Counted from the stretch's first letter, positions 1 to 10,790 are shown. The stretch is DNA of 64,000 nucleotides from Toxorhynchites rutilus septentrionalis (GCF_029784135.1 NC_073745.1:241519946-241583945), one strand, 5' to 3'. Program-made: numbers and translations. The notes: a model not told the origin generated them from the letters alone.

Positions 1-518
1 ATTGGTAGGAAGTGTCCCAATTGACTGGTGCAAAAATCCCGTGAATTCATCAAGAAGTTACGTAGTAATAGCGCTCAAAATCGGACGTTGATTTTGATTT
101 TTGACTTCCAAATGGGGGAAATTTTGATAACCAATTCGAGTTCTGGGGAATCAGCAGTTGACTATGAACTTGGGTAGTCGGCTACCATGAGATCTTTTTA
201 CATATATGACGATACGATATAGGACATACTTTTCGTAGCGTTTCAACGAAACAAAAATACGAAGTAGGGAATGTGAAACATCTGTGCACAGCATTGCCGT
301 CATGGAAAAATCCAAGCACAATACCAAACCAGGATCAACCTTATCATTTCTATGCGGGGTGGGTGCAGTACAGGTGCTTTACATATAAACTACTGAACAG
401 GAAGAATGTACATTGCACAAATGGAAACATGTAATGAGCCGATGTAATCGGGGAAAGTACCACAAGCTACTCTCAATACTGGATGATATACGTTAAAAAA
501 ATTGCTTCGTCTACTTAC
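1..518. other. Lasp intron, left edge
   Basis: This is intron directly downstream, in transcript terms, of the Q/N-rich Lasp exon. A perfect donor (GTAAGT read on the minus strand) begins at 518. I saw no SH3-coding exon, RNA gene or recognisable repeat here, so the SH3 exon must lie beyond the window edge. Confidence 0.6.
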
Positions 519-1475
519 TGTTTCCAGAACTGTAGATCAGTGTCGCACTCTGTCGATTTGGTTGTGGGATATTCCGAGGCCCATCAGTGAGAGGATCATA
601 GTCAGCAATCTTTCCGATACCACCGCCACCGCCGCCGTTATTGACATTGCCATTGTTATACTGGTATTGCTGTTGTGCGTATTGCTGCTGCTGTTGACCG
701 TTGTATCGCTGTTGCTGAGGATGCTGCCCGTAACCACCGTCACCTTGTAGTTGCGCATGATGATGTTGCTGCTGCTGCTGCACGTGATGATAATTGTGAG
801 TAGCACCATTGCTTCGTTCATTGCCGCCTCCGCCACCACCACCAACTCCGGCCTGCTGGTTGTTGTGGTGATAGTGGCTGTTGTAGTTGTTGTTGTTGTT
901 CACCATCGCAGCGTTTGGGTTAGGCCTAGCATAGTTATCATACGGATCATAGTATTTCTGGTTGTTGATCACACTCCCAGACGGTGTCTGGGAACTCTGC
1001 AGAACAGTTTGACGCACTACCTCGGTGGCGTTGGTGCTACTATTACTGCTACTATTGCTATTGTGATGGTAGTGGTTCGATTGCTGCTGTACTTGCGACT
1101 GCTGTTGGTAGGCCTGCTGAGGAGTCTGCACATTACCGTAGGCCGATTTGCTGTAGTTATTGTTGGTTGGATAGCCGCCACCTTGTGATGATTGGTAGTT
1201 GTTCTGGTTCTGATTCAGATTGCTCAGGTTGTGCTTGGTGAGCGTTGAAGTCGGCGTGATTTGAGCCTGCTGGGAAACAGCTGCCGTTGGGTTCGTTGGA
1301 GCCGTTGCGCTCGGTCCCATGGAGGACAATGATGAAGTGGAACCGGTTGCCGACGCCTGTGACAGTGAGTGTGATGCAGGTGCTACCACGGATGGTGGTG
1401 GAGGTGGTTGATAGTGTGGCAGCGACTCAGCCGCCAATTGCTCGGAAAAATATTCCGATTCCAGCTCGTTATTAT
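519..1475 (-). CDS. Lasp: Lasp exon: Q/N/G-rich linker before the SH3 domain
   Basis: Internal exon of the LIM and SH3 protein Lasp, an actin-binding adaptor at muscle and cortical actin. The 957-nt reading frame is phase 1 at both ends: acceptor CCCCGCAG ends at 1476 and donor GTAAGT starts at 518. The peptide opens with an acidic/aromatic stretch (ELESEYFSEQL), then a proline run, then long Q, N, H, S and G runs with YDPYDNYARPN, and closes with DYDPLTDGPRNIPQPN followed by ATLIYSS. I recognise that ending as the conserved stretch before the SH3 domain in fly Lasp. The first base of its first codon comes from the upstream exon; a G from the 13 kb exon would give Asp. There is no in-frame start in the exon and an in-frame stop lies just upstream of the acceptor, so it is not a first exon. 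The plus-strand and other-frame ORFs over this stretch are shadows of the triplet repeats. Confidence 0.85.
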
Positions 1476-1954
1476 CTGCGGGGTGTGTGGATTTTTACCA
1501 CGATGAATTGGAGTGGCGATTTGGCAAGGGTGGTGGTAATGTTTTGTGGCATGAGGGCGTGGTGTGATGATACGGTTGTGGTGTTTGTTAATGGCGTACA
1601 AACAACGACAACGTGATGCATTATGGAAAGAAGCAAAAAGAAGCATATTAAAAAGGCGTTTGAGATACATCAATTGCTATTTTTTTTGGGAAAATATACA
1701 GGTCGGTAGCTAGCTGCGACATCGAAAGGGAACATTGATTCTCACCAATGTAGCTACATACATACGTACAACATGGATGAAAACTAAAGAGGATCAAATG
1801 GATCGGTACACATGTTTCTGGCAAATCTACACTGAGCGAAACAACAATAGGACCACCATGTTTTTTACATTGTTTTTACAATATTCTAAATTACGATTCA
1901 AGTTTCTTATATCTAATAATCTGTTTATACTTTCCCAACTTTAAGAACCATTAT
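1476..1954. other. Lasp intron 5' of the Q-rich exon
   Basis: Acceptor-side intron with a short pyrimidine tract before 1476. I see no gene or recognised repeat. ORFs here are short and compositionally unremarkable. Confidence 0.5.
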
Positions 1955-1965
1955 GGGTAGGGGTG

Positions 1966-2148
1966 GTTGTGTCCCATTCACCTGAATACCATTCACCCGA
2001 AACACGTCTACTCGAAGCACATTTACCCGAATGCAACACACAGCCGAATGACATTCACCCGAATGCGACAAATACCCGAATGGACATTTACCCGAATGTA
2101 TCAAATACCCGAATGCGACATTTACCCGAATGCAACATTTACCCGAAT
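1966..2148 (+). repeat. left array, ACCCGAATG units
   Basis: About a dozen degenerate units of roughly 13-17 bp built on (A/T)ACCCGAATG separated by CATT, CAAC or CAAAT. It is the mirror of the array at 5101-5346. The short open frames across it are a by-product of the repeat. Confidence 0.8.
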
Positions 2149-2445
2149 GAAGAGAGAAAAATTTCGACAAATCAGATTATGAGTTTTGTCGAATCTCCTG
2201 TTACGAAAATGAGAAATTGTAATGAGGAAATTCGAAAAAGATGTTGAAGACCTCGCTGTGTCGTTTTCAGAAATTAATGTAAGCACAATTGACATGCCGT
2301 CTTCTTTCCTTTCCGTGTTGCCCTTTGAGACCAAGAGATCATGCAGAAATGAGCATCGGTTATGGAATATTTCAAAAACTAAACAGGTAACTTTAACATA
2401 AAAAAAATAAATGAAAATGTGAAAAGAATATATAAGAAAAAAAAT

Positions 2446-2840
2446 GGTACTTACGTATTTACCACCGTGGCGCAGTTTTTATCATGAATTTATTATTTCG
2501 TGATGAAATTTATTCTGAGATCAATGTAATGGGGGCGAAGTCCTCATTTCACGAGGATAACTAGCCGAGTCGACCGCCGACCCGCCGCTCGGAAGCGGCG
2601 GCCTCTCACAAGCAAACCTGTGTTCCACCGATTGCCCGGTTTGTTCGAAAAATAGGAGACGATCCTTTAGTCAGGTCCGATCGAGCGTCAGCGAGCGTCG
2701 GACGGCATACGTTTACCTGGTGCATTACGTTTGCCCGATTTATTATGCATGCCATGTATTTTGATCTCAGAGTAAATTTTACTGCGAAAATATAAATTCA
2801 TAATATAAATTGCACTTCAGTGCCATAATACGTATGTACC
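2446..2840. mobile_element. 395-bp MITE with GGTAC ends and GC-rich core
   Basis: Left end GGTACTTACGTATT and reverse-complemented right end GGTACATACGTATT match. Similarity continues inward through TATGAATTTAT and TTTACTCTGAGATCA-like blocks, giving imperfect inverted repeats of about 90 bp. Both sides are flanked by AAAAT (2441-2445 and 2841-2845), a candidate 5-bp target duplication. The core (about 2545-2720) is GC-rich with CpG-rich hairpins such as CCGCCGCTCGGAAGCGGCGG, unlike the surrounding A/T-rich DNA. Non-coding. Confidence 0.7.
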
Positions 2841-2871
2841 AAAATTGTCAGCTTTCTTTTAACTCGACTGT

Positions 2872-3066
2872 GCGTGTCTCTGTGATATTGCTATTATGTA
2901 TTTTTATGCGTTATAGGAATTTATTCAAAGAAGATGATATAATTGAGTGAAAAAACTCCAGAAAATATTTTTTCTTTAACTTCATTCAGTTTTAATAGTC
3001 ATTTAATTCAGCCACCTCATTGATGCTCGGTCTGTCAGACCTATGCGCGTGTATAGGAAGGTTAAG
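2872..3066 (+). mobile_element. diverged TATACTCGCGC-family MITE
   Basis: The right part matches the copy at 7530-7714 closely: TTTTAATAGTCATTTAATTC followed by CACCTCATTGATGCTCGG, TCTGTCAGACC and ATGCGCG(T/A)GTATAG. The left end is eroded (CGACTGTGCGTGTC where the family has TATACTCGCGC). Other copies lie at 46092-46301 and, inverted, near 47090-47355. Confidence 0.6.
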
Positions 3067-3279
3067 TAAATGGGCTGCGCCATCCATATGAATGGACAAA
3101 CTTCATAATACTTTATATAACTCCATTCTTTCACTTTTCATTATTTTGAAAAGGATTTTATTCAACTCTACTATTTCTCAAATTGACCAATACCCACAAA
3201 ATGAACGTAATATGATCTTCATATAACACTGATCAGAATTAATTATACAAATACTTCCTGATAATAAAATTTGCGTATT

Positions 3280-3631
3280 GACGAATTTCATGCCAACTCA
3301 ACTGGCCGTTGGCAGCACCATCTCAGATAGCAGTGAAACGTTGCGGGTGTAAAGACATGGATCATTAAAGCAACTTTGCATACTTCAAATATTCGAAAAA
3401 TAATTAGACTACTTTTTGGAAAAAGCCAAATTTTTTTTTCTTAATTTTTTACAAAAAATTATAACTTAAAAATTATGATACCTCATGTCAAAAGATGAAA
3501 TGTAGGAAATTGTTTGAATTTTTACAAAGAAATACCAAAACATTATTGGAAAAAAATTTCGCTGGAAAAAAAGTCATTTTAAAAATTAAAATTCATTTTT
3601 CTCAAAAACGTATTTTTTTTAAATTTTATTT

Positions 3632-3692
<61 letters not shown>

Positions 3693-5076
3693 TAGCTCTT
3701 AAAATTTCCAACAAGATGTCCATACATCGGAAGATGAGCACTTTTACAGGGGAAAAGTTTTACTAACAACAAGAACAATTTTCTTTGAAAAAAACACAAC
3801 TGATCCTAATTTTGTTTAAAGTCAAGATAGCTTTATAGTATATTCGACAAAGTTTTAGATCTTATTAAAATATAAACTTTTGTCGAAGATGTCAACTTTC
3901 TATCTGTTATAGTTTTCGAAATATAAATTATTTTTGTATGAAGACTTCTGAAAAAAATTATGTTTTGCTCGTAAAATTTTTGTGTGTAAATTCTCACGTT
4001 TGACATGTTCTTGACATGTTTCTAAATAGAGAAAAGTTAGCAAAGCCTGTAAAATGTTACGTATTAAATATTAATAATATTATTTCAAAGAAAAAAATTA
4101 AAAAGTTCTTGTTCGAAAAACTTTTTCCGTGTAAATGTGCCTATCGTCTGATGTATGGAAAACTTGTTGGAAATTTTAAGGGCTATTTAGATCTATTTTT
4201 TCAGAATTTTAAAAGCATATGTTTTTGAGTAAAATGAATTTCAATTTTCAAAATATTTTTTTTTCAATGAAATTTTTTTACAAAAAATTCTTTGATAATT
4301 TCAATGAAAACCTAAGTGATCTCCTACATTTCATTCTCTGACCAACTTTTTGTAGATCTTATAGTTTTTAAATTAAGATTTTTCGTAAAAAAGTTGAAAA
4401 AACTAAAAATTTAAAAAAAACTACAAAAAAATCTATCGGACCTACAAAATTTTAGTTAAAGAATGGAATGTAGGAAATTGTTTTGGTTTTCATTGAAAAT
4501 TATCAAAGAATTTTTTGGAAATTTGAAAATTCAAATTCATTTTTCTCGGAAACATATGCTTTTAAAATTCTGAAAAAATAGATATAAATAGCCCTTAAAA
4601 TTTCCAACAAGTTTTCCATATATCGGACGATGGGCACATTTACATGGAAAAAGTTTTTCGAACAACACATTTTTCATGTTTTTCTTTAAAAAAAATGCTA
4701 TTAATGTTCAATTCGTTACATTTTTATATATAAATTATCGCATTTTAAACATATGTTCCAAAAACTTTTGAGAAAAAAGAATTTTAATTTTTGAAATAAC
4801 TTTTTTGTCAGAGAAATTTTTTTCCAAATTTTTTTTGTGAAAATTTCCTACATTTCAACCTTTCACTAGAATTTTGTAGGTATCATAGTTTTTAAGTCAT
4901 AATTTTTGGTAAAAAACTTAAGAAAAAAAATTGACTTTTTTCAAAAAGTAGTCTAATTCTTTTTCGAATATTTCAAATATGCAAAGTTGCTGACCCATGT
5001 CTGTACACCAACAACGTTTCACTACTATCTGAGATGGTGCTGCCAACTCCTAAGATGAGTTGGCATGAAATTCGTC
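3280..5076. mobile_element. 1.8-kb foldback element with nested internal palindromes
   Basis: The 21-bp ends (starting GACGAATTTCATGCCAACTC) are perfect inverted repeats at 3280-3300 and 5056-5076, flanked by TATT on both sides (3276-3279, 5077-5080). The inverted similarity runs inward for roughly 250 bp (3280-3545 against 4810-5076). Inside, the module around 4130-4190 is inverted at 4577-4650, and a third, direct copy lies at 3690-3760. A further inverted pair centres near 4390. No transposase was seen. ORFs at 3495-3695 and 4016-4228 are A/T-rich noise. Confidence 0.75.
3636..3689. repeat. (AT)27 microsatellite
   Basis: An uninterrupted AT dinucleotide run of 54 bp inside the foldback element. 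Confidence 0.95.
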
Positions 5077-5100
5077 TATTATTCGAATATATCATTTTTT

Positions 5101-5346
5101 CGGGCAAGTGGTGCATTCAGGAAGAGCTTACACTCGGGTAATTGTTACATTCGGGTAACTGTTACATTCGGGATATACTTGCATTCGGGTAAATGTCACA
5201 TTCTGGTAAGTGTCAGTTAGGGTAGATGTTACATTCGAGTAGCTGTCGCATTCGGGTATTTTTTACATTCGGGTGAGTGGAATTCGGGTGAATGTCTTTC
5301 GGGTAACGGTCTTTCGGGAGAGTGGGTTTCGGGTAAATGTGACACA
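5101..5346 (-). repeat. right array, CATTCGGGT units
   Basis: About fifteen degenerate 15-17 bp units such as ACATTCGGGTAACTGTT, in the opposite orientation to the array at 1966-2148. Variation increases toward the outer end, where TTTCGGG variants appear. It is one terminal arm of the composite element. Confidence 0.8.
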
Positions 5347-5586
5347 ATCGTAGGGATACCATCCGTCCTGATTTTTTCATATTCTTCGAGTTGATTTCTC
5401 TTCAAATGTGTCACGGAAGTGTCATTTTACCGACTAATTGCGCCGTTAGTATCCTTGTTTCCTTGAAGGACGTATTGATTATGACACTAAATGCTGCCTA
5501 TGTAGTTCATACGTGTCGGTGGTTATTAGCTATATGCACATTTTGTTAGTTCATCGAAACAGTAGTTTCAAATCAACAAAGAACCA

Positions 5587-6200
5587 TTATAGATGAATCT
5601 GATTTGGGAAAGCATATCCAAACACCGAACAGCTGGATACAACTTTCCATGTAAATGACTTCCAAGACCTTTGGCCAAACGGTTCAGGATCGGAATGGGC
5701 CGATAATTTTCCCCCATGAGCATAGTATTTTGCTGCATAGTTCTTGAAGAAGGATGATGGAATATAATCCGGACCAGGACTTTTCGATGCAACAACCAAA
5801 CGAAGAGCTACAAAAATATATGGGTACGACTGAAGTGAGGCTGTTGCATGAGAATATTCTAGCTTGATAATTGATCAATTGCATTGATTACATCATGCTC
5901 GAAAAGGCTACGGAAGAATTCAATAAAAAGATTCGCAGGATAGGCACTGGTGATGGAATTTTGGCTGCCAAAAGCTACGTCTCGAGGAATACCAGGTGAT
6001 TTTTGACGAGCGTTCGCAAACGACCAGAAAGATGATGGATTATCTCTGAGGCCAGTCTGAGGTCGATCAATATACGCCCTGAAGCAAATTTCATGCAGAC
6101 TGCTGTACTCGGCTCCTGTGAGCTGCACATCATATTTTTTTGACGTAGGACGTAGGTAGGTAGGTAGGTCTTTCATTTCTTTACTGGTGTTCAAAGTTCA
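5587..6200 (-). pseudogene. degenerate non-LTR retrotransposon ORF2 fragment (Jockey-like)
   Basis: Read on the minus strand, 6194-5859 encodes the linker between endonuclease and reverse transcriptase, with the motifs NPSSFWSFANARQ and ANLFIEFFRSLFE that precede the RT domain in Jockey-clade ORF2 proteins. After a frame change, 5799-5700 gives KSPGPDYIPSSFFKNYA, the first conserved RT block. Later blocks are missing or scrambled. The fragment ends in sequence with no further similarity and cannot be functional. It lies in opposite orientation to the next Jockey remnant, so the two are separate insertions or an inversion. Confidence 0.75.
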
Positions 6201-7529
6201 AAGTTTCGAAAACGAGGACGAAACGTATGCCGTAGCAACAAGACATTGAGCGTTAATACCTCCTAAACAACTGAACGAAATGGTATGATAAACACTTCGT
6301 TCGGAAGATAAAGTGTCTACGCGTTATATGCTTCTTACATATTGAACCAAAAACATGTTTTAATAGCTTCAAAATTGCTTTCAAAACAGGCTATTGAACT
6401 TACACGAATCTGTGTATAAGCAGGTGCTCGCTCGAAAATCCACTCCTAGTGGGTTACCATCCACGCCAACTCTTTCACCTCATTCTTCTTCAACTGAGGA
6501 TCTTTACAGCATGCTTGCAAGTCTGTTTTTTTAACTAGATCGACAGACTAGATGCTGTTGCAATAAACAGAAACAAGTGCAAGTCATGTTACATTTTTAT
6601 TACAACCATGGATTGGTCATCTTTAAGGCTACTTAATTGGAATGCCTGATTGCTCAAGAATAAGGTCATCGAGTTCACTGACTTATTGGTGCAAACAGCA
6701 TCGACGTAGCTATCGTTATCGAGACGCATCTTAAACCGCATATTATCCATCGAGTTCCGAATTATCGTCTATTAAGAATGGATCGTACTGATTCTGATGG
6801 AGGAGGTGTTGCCTTAGCCATCATAAATTACATCATATATCGACTTTTGCAACATCATCGGGGCGGAGATCACAACATCGATTGGGCCTATTATCATGAT
6901 TGCGGTCTACTATCCCAAACAGACACCAGCCAAAGATCAAAATCAAAAGCTGACTCGAATCAGTCGAAGTACGTCATCGGCGGGAACATTAATTTTCGAC
7001 ATCAGTTCTGGGGAAACCAAAGGAGGAATCAAAATGGAGTAACTCTAAATGATGATCTACAGTGTGGACACTACAGGATTCTTAGTACAGCGAATATACA
7101 ATGGTATATTCGGTTAACCAAGATTATTCAGGCCAGAATGATTGATCTCCGTAACAAAAAAAAATTGCAAAAGATATTAGCAGACTTCCGAACAACTCCA
7201 AGCCATTTTGGAGGCTCGCTAATATTCTCAAGACCAAATCTGTTTCTATCCCTCCTCTTCTTCAACCTGATAATTCAGAACGATTGATAACACCATCCAT
7301 TTGGTTAGTTCACACAATCTTGGCCAGAACATTATAAGTCCTTTTGAAGATATGGTGAATGATATTGTAATAACTATTGACAATATTCGTTCTATTCCAC
7401 AGGAGAATTAAATCATCTCAGCTGAAGAGGTGATATCAGTTATACGCTCGTCGAAGAATATGAAGGCTTGAACATTCAGTTGAAACATCTCAGTTCCAAC
7501 GTATATAAAATTATGGCTTCTGTCTTTAA

Positions 7530-7714
7530 CACTTCTATACTCGCGCGAAAAATCGTAATTTGTGTACTTTTGACTACTATTGTGTATTTTCAGGCGTTAT
7601 TGGTATTTGGTATTTATAAATATTTTTACCTTCAACTTCATTTTGTTTTAATAGTCATTTTATTCAGCAACCTCATTGATGCTCGGTCTGTCAGACCTAT
7701 GCGCGAGTATAGTT
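7530..7714 (+). mobile_element. TATACTCGCGC-family MITE inside the Jockey remnant
   Basis: The ends CTATACTCGCGC (7536-7547) and GCGCGAGTATAG (7701-7712) are inverted repeats. The interior includes ATTGATGCTCGGTCTGTCAG, shared with the copies at 2872-3066 and 46092-46301. The RT reading frame stops on one side and resumes on the other, so this MITE landed in an existing retrotransposon. Confidence 0.75.
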
Positions 7715-7759
7715 AACCTTAGACTGTCACTTAGCTGTTAACCTTAGACTGTCACTTAG
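7712..7759. repeat. 24-bp tandem duplication at MITE right edge
   Basis: GTTAACCTTAGACTGTCACT (plus TTAG) occurs twice in a row with a 24-bp period, immediately outside the MITE and before the resumed RT frame. Confidence 0.85.
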
Positions 7760-8214
7760 TTACTTCCCCTTGTGTTGGAAGCTAGCGAAAGTGATCCCTA
7801 TACTAAACCAAGGAAAAGATATTTCTTCTTCAAAGAGCTATCAACCAATTAGTCGTCTTTCAACCTTTTCGAAGTTATTCGAAAAAAATATTTTAATGCG
7901 TATTCTTGCTTTCGCAGATGAGCAGTATATATTCTTGGATGAGTAGTTTGGATTCCAAAAAGGCTGCTCTACCATTCACCAGCTTCGTAGGGTATACAGT
8001 ATAATCAGACAAAAAAACATTAGTTTCAAAATTATTCGCCATGGCACTTCTGGATATTGAAAAAGCATTTGATAATGTTTGGCATAATGGCCTCATTCAC
8101 AAACTTCAGAACTTTGGGTTTCCCACATACTTGATAAAAATGATCAAAAAATATTTTTCTGGTAGCGTTCAATGTTCAACATTCATCGGGAAAATGCATT
8201 ATGAATGTAGGTGC

Positions 8215-8700
8215 ACCACAATAGATCAAATAAGACTAGCTTATTGGCTTTAATTCGATATGTCGAACAGCTGAATCGGTTCAGTAGTTCAATAGTTATG
8301 CATTTTTGTGGTGGAAAAAAGAAATGATTTTTCGGACCATCGGTTAACTTTGGAAAATCATAGCTCAAGAACAAAAAAATAACGCCTATCTCATTTTGGG
8401 ATATATTATGTAAAAAATCCTCAGTTTTCAAGAAAAAAATATGAGAAAATATAGCGCCCTTGATCCCGAGACCATGTAAACTGTAAAAAACAAGTACAAC
8501 CAACAATTACAAAATAAAAATCCAATTTTTTTTCAAATATGACATTTCCCAAAAAAACACTAGCTAATTGACTTTAATATGATATATCGATCATCCAAAT
8601 CGGTTCAGTAGTTCAAAAGTTATGAATTTTTGGAAGAAAGCAGAAAAAGTCGATTTTTCGGACCACCCCTAAAATGGAAATGGGCACCGTAAAAAAATAA
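8215..8700. repeat. two diverged direct copies of a CGGTTCAGTAGTTC module
   Basis: The blocks at about 8225-8340 and 8567-8680 share, in order, ACTAGCT(T/A)ATT, TCGGTTCAGTAGTTCAA, GTTATG, a GATTTTTCGGACCA box, and similar A-rich spacers. They are non-coding and look like a small tandemly organised repeat element between the Jockey and Tc1 remnants. Confidence 0.5.
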
Positions 8701-8779
8701 AAAAATACGGTTCTAATATTTTGTGGTAAGGAACAAAACTACCACATTTCACAAAAAACTGAGAACCACTATATCGGTT

Positions 8780-9268
8780 TGTCATGGAATGGCTGAATAC
8801 TGGCACGACTTGCGCAGTGATCCCGGAAGTTACGATGAGCAGGGACTTTGGCGGTGGTACATTGATGGAATGGCCTTTTCTTCCGATGAATGCTCCCGTT
8901 GGCGTGGATTACAACCAAAATGAAATCGGGGGACTACGTAGAAATGCTAGAGTTTGATTGAACATGGTGAGACATTGATTGGTCCGCACTTGGTTTTTCA
9001 GCAAGATAATGCTGCAATTCATAAATCAAAACTAACAAAACAGTGGATCGTTGATCAAAATATAGAAGTTCTGGGATGGCGAGCCTGTTCTCCGGATCTG
9101 AATCCGATTGAGAACCTTTGGTCTATACTTGCTCGCAGTGTTTACGAGAGCGGCAAACAGTTTGACAATGTAAACCAGCTCAAATGTCGAATTCATGAGG
9201 GTTGGGATCTTACAAGAAACCCTTGAAACACTGTTCTTGTCCATGGAATCGCGTCTAATTTGAGCCAT
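8780..9268 (+). pseudogene. degenerate Tc1-family transposase, C-terminal half
   Basis: The frame at 8954-9226 carries the C-terminal catalytic region of a Tc1-like DDE transposase: VFQQDNAAIHKS (second Asp), then CSPDLNPIENLW (third acidic residue) and a typical helical tail. An upstream out-of-frame block at 8840-8890 resembles the GGGTLM-W-FS segment that normally precedes it. The N-terminal helix-turn-helix and first Asp region are missing or unrecognisable. No terminal repeats or TA duplication were found. A dead copy. Confidence 0.8.
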
Positions 9269-9388
9269 CCTTAAGAATGGCTCATATACACATCATTAAT
9301 CAAATTAATCACTACATGATAATCATCTGGAAAAAAGCTTGATTTCTGAGGAAAATGTAGGTGGTTTCATTTTTATTTCGCACCCATT

Positions 9389-9413
9389 TTGACGTAGGAC
9401 TACGTCTTTCATT
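9389..9413 (+). repeat. recurrent motif with palindrome GACGTAGGACTACGTC
   Basis: GACGTAG and CTACGTC flank a 2-bp centre, followed by TTTCATT. Related copies or pieces occur at 6140-6175, 11398-11440, 20673-20712, 21995-22015, 22656-22692, 28761-28778 and 43201-43215, in both orientations and in otherwise unrelated surroundings. Confidence 0.75.
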
Positions 9414-9862
9414 AGGGGGTCAAATCAGAAAACAGGTCACGTTTATATGAAATAAAGTTAATGTGATTAACTATTTTTGCTGGGAACGGATTTGGGCGAT
9501 ACACATACCAAACGAATCGGAAATTCCCTAAGATTTGTTTGATATGCTAGACATTACAAACCCCTGGTGTGTAAATGGTTTAAATTGATGAAAACTAGCA
9601 GTATTTCCATTTTTCCATACATTTTTTCTGCTCATTTATGAGCTTACCTACCCGTGCCGTCAATATCGAGCAACTTATCGACGAGCAACGAAGGGGAATA
9701 TTTGCTAGAGTATAAATATTAGTTCTATGCTAAGATAAACTTAAACAGAGTTTCATTTGGTGATCTCGAAGGCAGACATGTTTGCTGGCGAGCGTCGAAC
9801 GAGAATGAAATGTCTTTCTGAAGGCAGGTTGAGAAAGAGTTTGAAGTAGTTTTCTTCACAAG

Positions 9863-9878
9863 GACCCTTTTCAGGGCT
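9863..9878 (+). other. histone 3' stem-loop remnant
   Basis: GACCCTTTTCAGGGCT has the TTTC loop of the histone mRNA stem-loop and three G-C plus one T-A stem pair, but the outer two pairs are mismatched or wobble. It is preceded by TTCACAAG. No histone ORF is adjacent. Compare the better copy at 20785-20800. Confidence 0.4.
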
Positions 9879-9978
9879 AGAGACGAATGAGTCGCTTCAA
9901 ACCATCAATGTATGGCTCTGTATGCATGCTATGTTGAACGCTTGTTTGGTGCTGGTTGGTTTAAGTTGTACGAAAGAT

Positions 9979-10745
9979 ACGGTGACAGCGAAAATGGTCA
10001 TGTCAAATTTCAAAAACCGACCATGTATATTTTGTTTATTGGCCAAAAAAAATGATCTGTGCAAAGTTTCAGCTCGATCGGACATGATTTAGGGGTGTCT
10101 CAAAGTGCTCAAAGTTTGATTTTTTCATCCTCGAAAATCTTCCAAAGGGAGAGTAAAGAAAATTTAGAAAATCGATTTTTTTCGATGCCAAATGACTTAA
10201 AAATGCATCAAACGTCGAGATCTGGTGTCAATTCGAAAAATAAATTTTGGCAGAAAATCGACCTGTTGCGACTCAATCTGAGAGGCAATGAAGGTATGGA
10301 AAAAAATTATTATCGAATTAGAAGAACCGACCATATACATTTTGTTTATTGGTCCAAAAAAATGACCTGTGCAAAATTTCAGCTCAATCGGACATGATTG
10401 AGGAGTTTCTCAAAGCACTCAAAGTTTTGGTTTTTTGATTTTGAAGTCCTAAAAAGTCGATTTTCGGCCAAATTTTTTTTTCGTGATAACACCAGATCTC
10501 AACGTTTTATGCATTTTTAAGTCATTTGGCATCGAAAAAAAATTTAGATTCTCTAAATTTCCCCCCTTGGAAGATTTTTGAGGATGAAAAAAACAAAACT
10601 TTGAGTGCTTTGAGGCACCCCTAAATCATGTGCGATTGTGCTGAAACTTTGCACAGATATTTTTTTTGGGTCAATAAACAAAATGTACATGGTCGGTTTT
10701 TGAAATTCGATGATGAAATTTTTCCCATACATCTATTGCCACCCT
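9979..10745. mobile_element. foldback element with about 300-bp arms
   Basis: The left arm (10000-10290) and right arm (10430-10720) are inverted copies. Matching blocks include AACCGACCATGTA, GTGCAAAGTTTCAGC, TCAAAGTGCTCAAAG and ATGCCAAATGACTTAAAAAT with the reverse complements on the right. A third, direct copy of the first block lies at 10325-10400. The ends are approximately CGGTGACAGC and its eroded mirror. The ORF at 10059-10397 is a by-product of the arm. A related foldback lies at 33868-34588. Confidence 0.7.
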
Positions 10746-10790
10746 AACGAAAGATGTCTAGAGATGCGACTCCACTGAGGCAATATTTAA

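Larger units (their letters stand above)
1955..5365. mobile_element. composite element bounded by inverted ACCCGAATG-type arrays
   Basis: The left edge contains GGTTGTGTCCCATTCACC and the right edge, reverse-complemented, contains GATTGTGTCACATTTACC. Both lead inward into degenerate arrays of the same unit in opposite orientation. The sequence between has been invaded by at least three further elements (2446-2840, about 2872-3066, 3280-5076). No coding capacity was seen. The structure suggests a non-autonomous DNA element with repeat-filled long terminal inverted repeats; the superfamily is unknown and no outer target duplication was resolved. Confidence 0.55.
6540..8210 (+). pseudogene. degenerate Jockey-clade non-LTR retrotransposon, split by a MITE
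   Basis: Three blocks in order: an endonuclease N-terminal part (about 6600-6850, with IVIETHLKP-like and DSDGGGVA motifs), the inter-domain linker (7130-7520, FWRLANILKTK-like), and reverse transcriptase (7765-8205: KVIPIL, then YQPISRLSTFSKLFEK, GFQKGCST and LDIEKAFDNVWHNGL). The catalytic GLPQG and YADD blocks are absent because the copy stops at about 8210. Multiple frameshifts and stops separate the blocks, including one near 8035 just before the first catalytic Asp. A MITE at about 7530-7714 interrupts the linker/RT junction. Jockey-clade assignment is by motif recognition. Confidence 0.75.
9269..9978. other. intergenic-like intron with two short recurrent motifs
   Basis: No coding signal. 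It contains the recurrent palindromic motif at 9389-9413 and a histone-type stem-loop remnant at 9863-9878. The remainder is unassigned. Confidence 0.5.

Noticed and set aside
502..1241. Plus-strand ORFs of 82-145 residues rich in Val/Leu/Ile
   Set aside because: They are the reverse complement of the CAG/AAC/CAC triplet runs in the Lasp linker exon and have no domain.
1966..2148. ACCCGAATG array as telomeric or CRISPR repeat
   Set aside because: Units are degenerate, lack spacers, do not match the insect TTAGG repeat, and are mirrored at 5101-5346.
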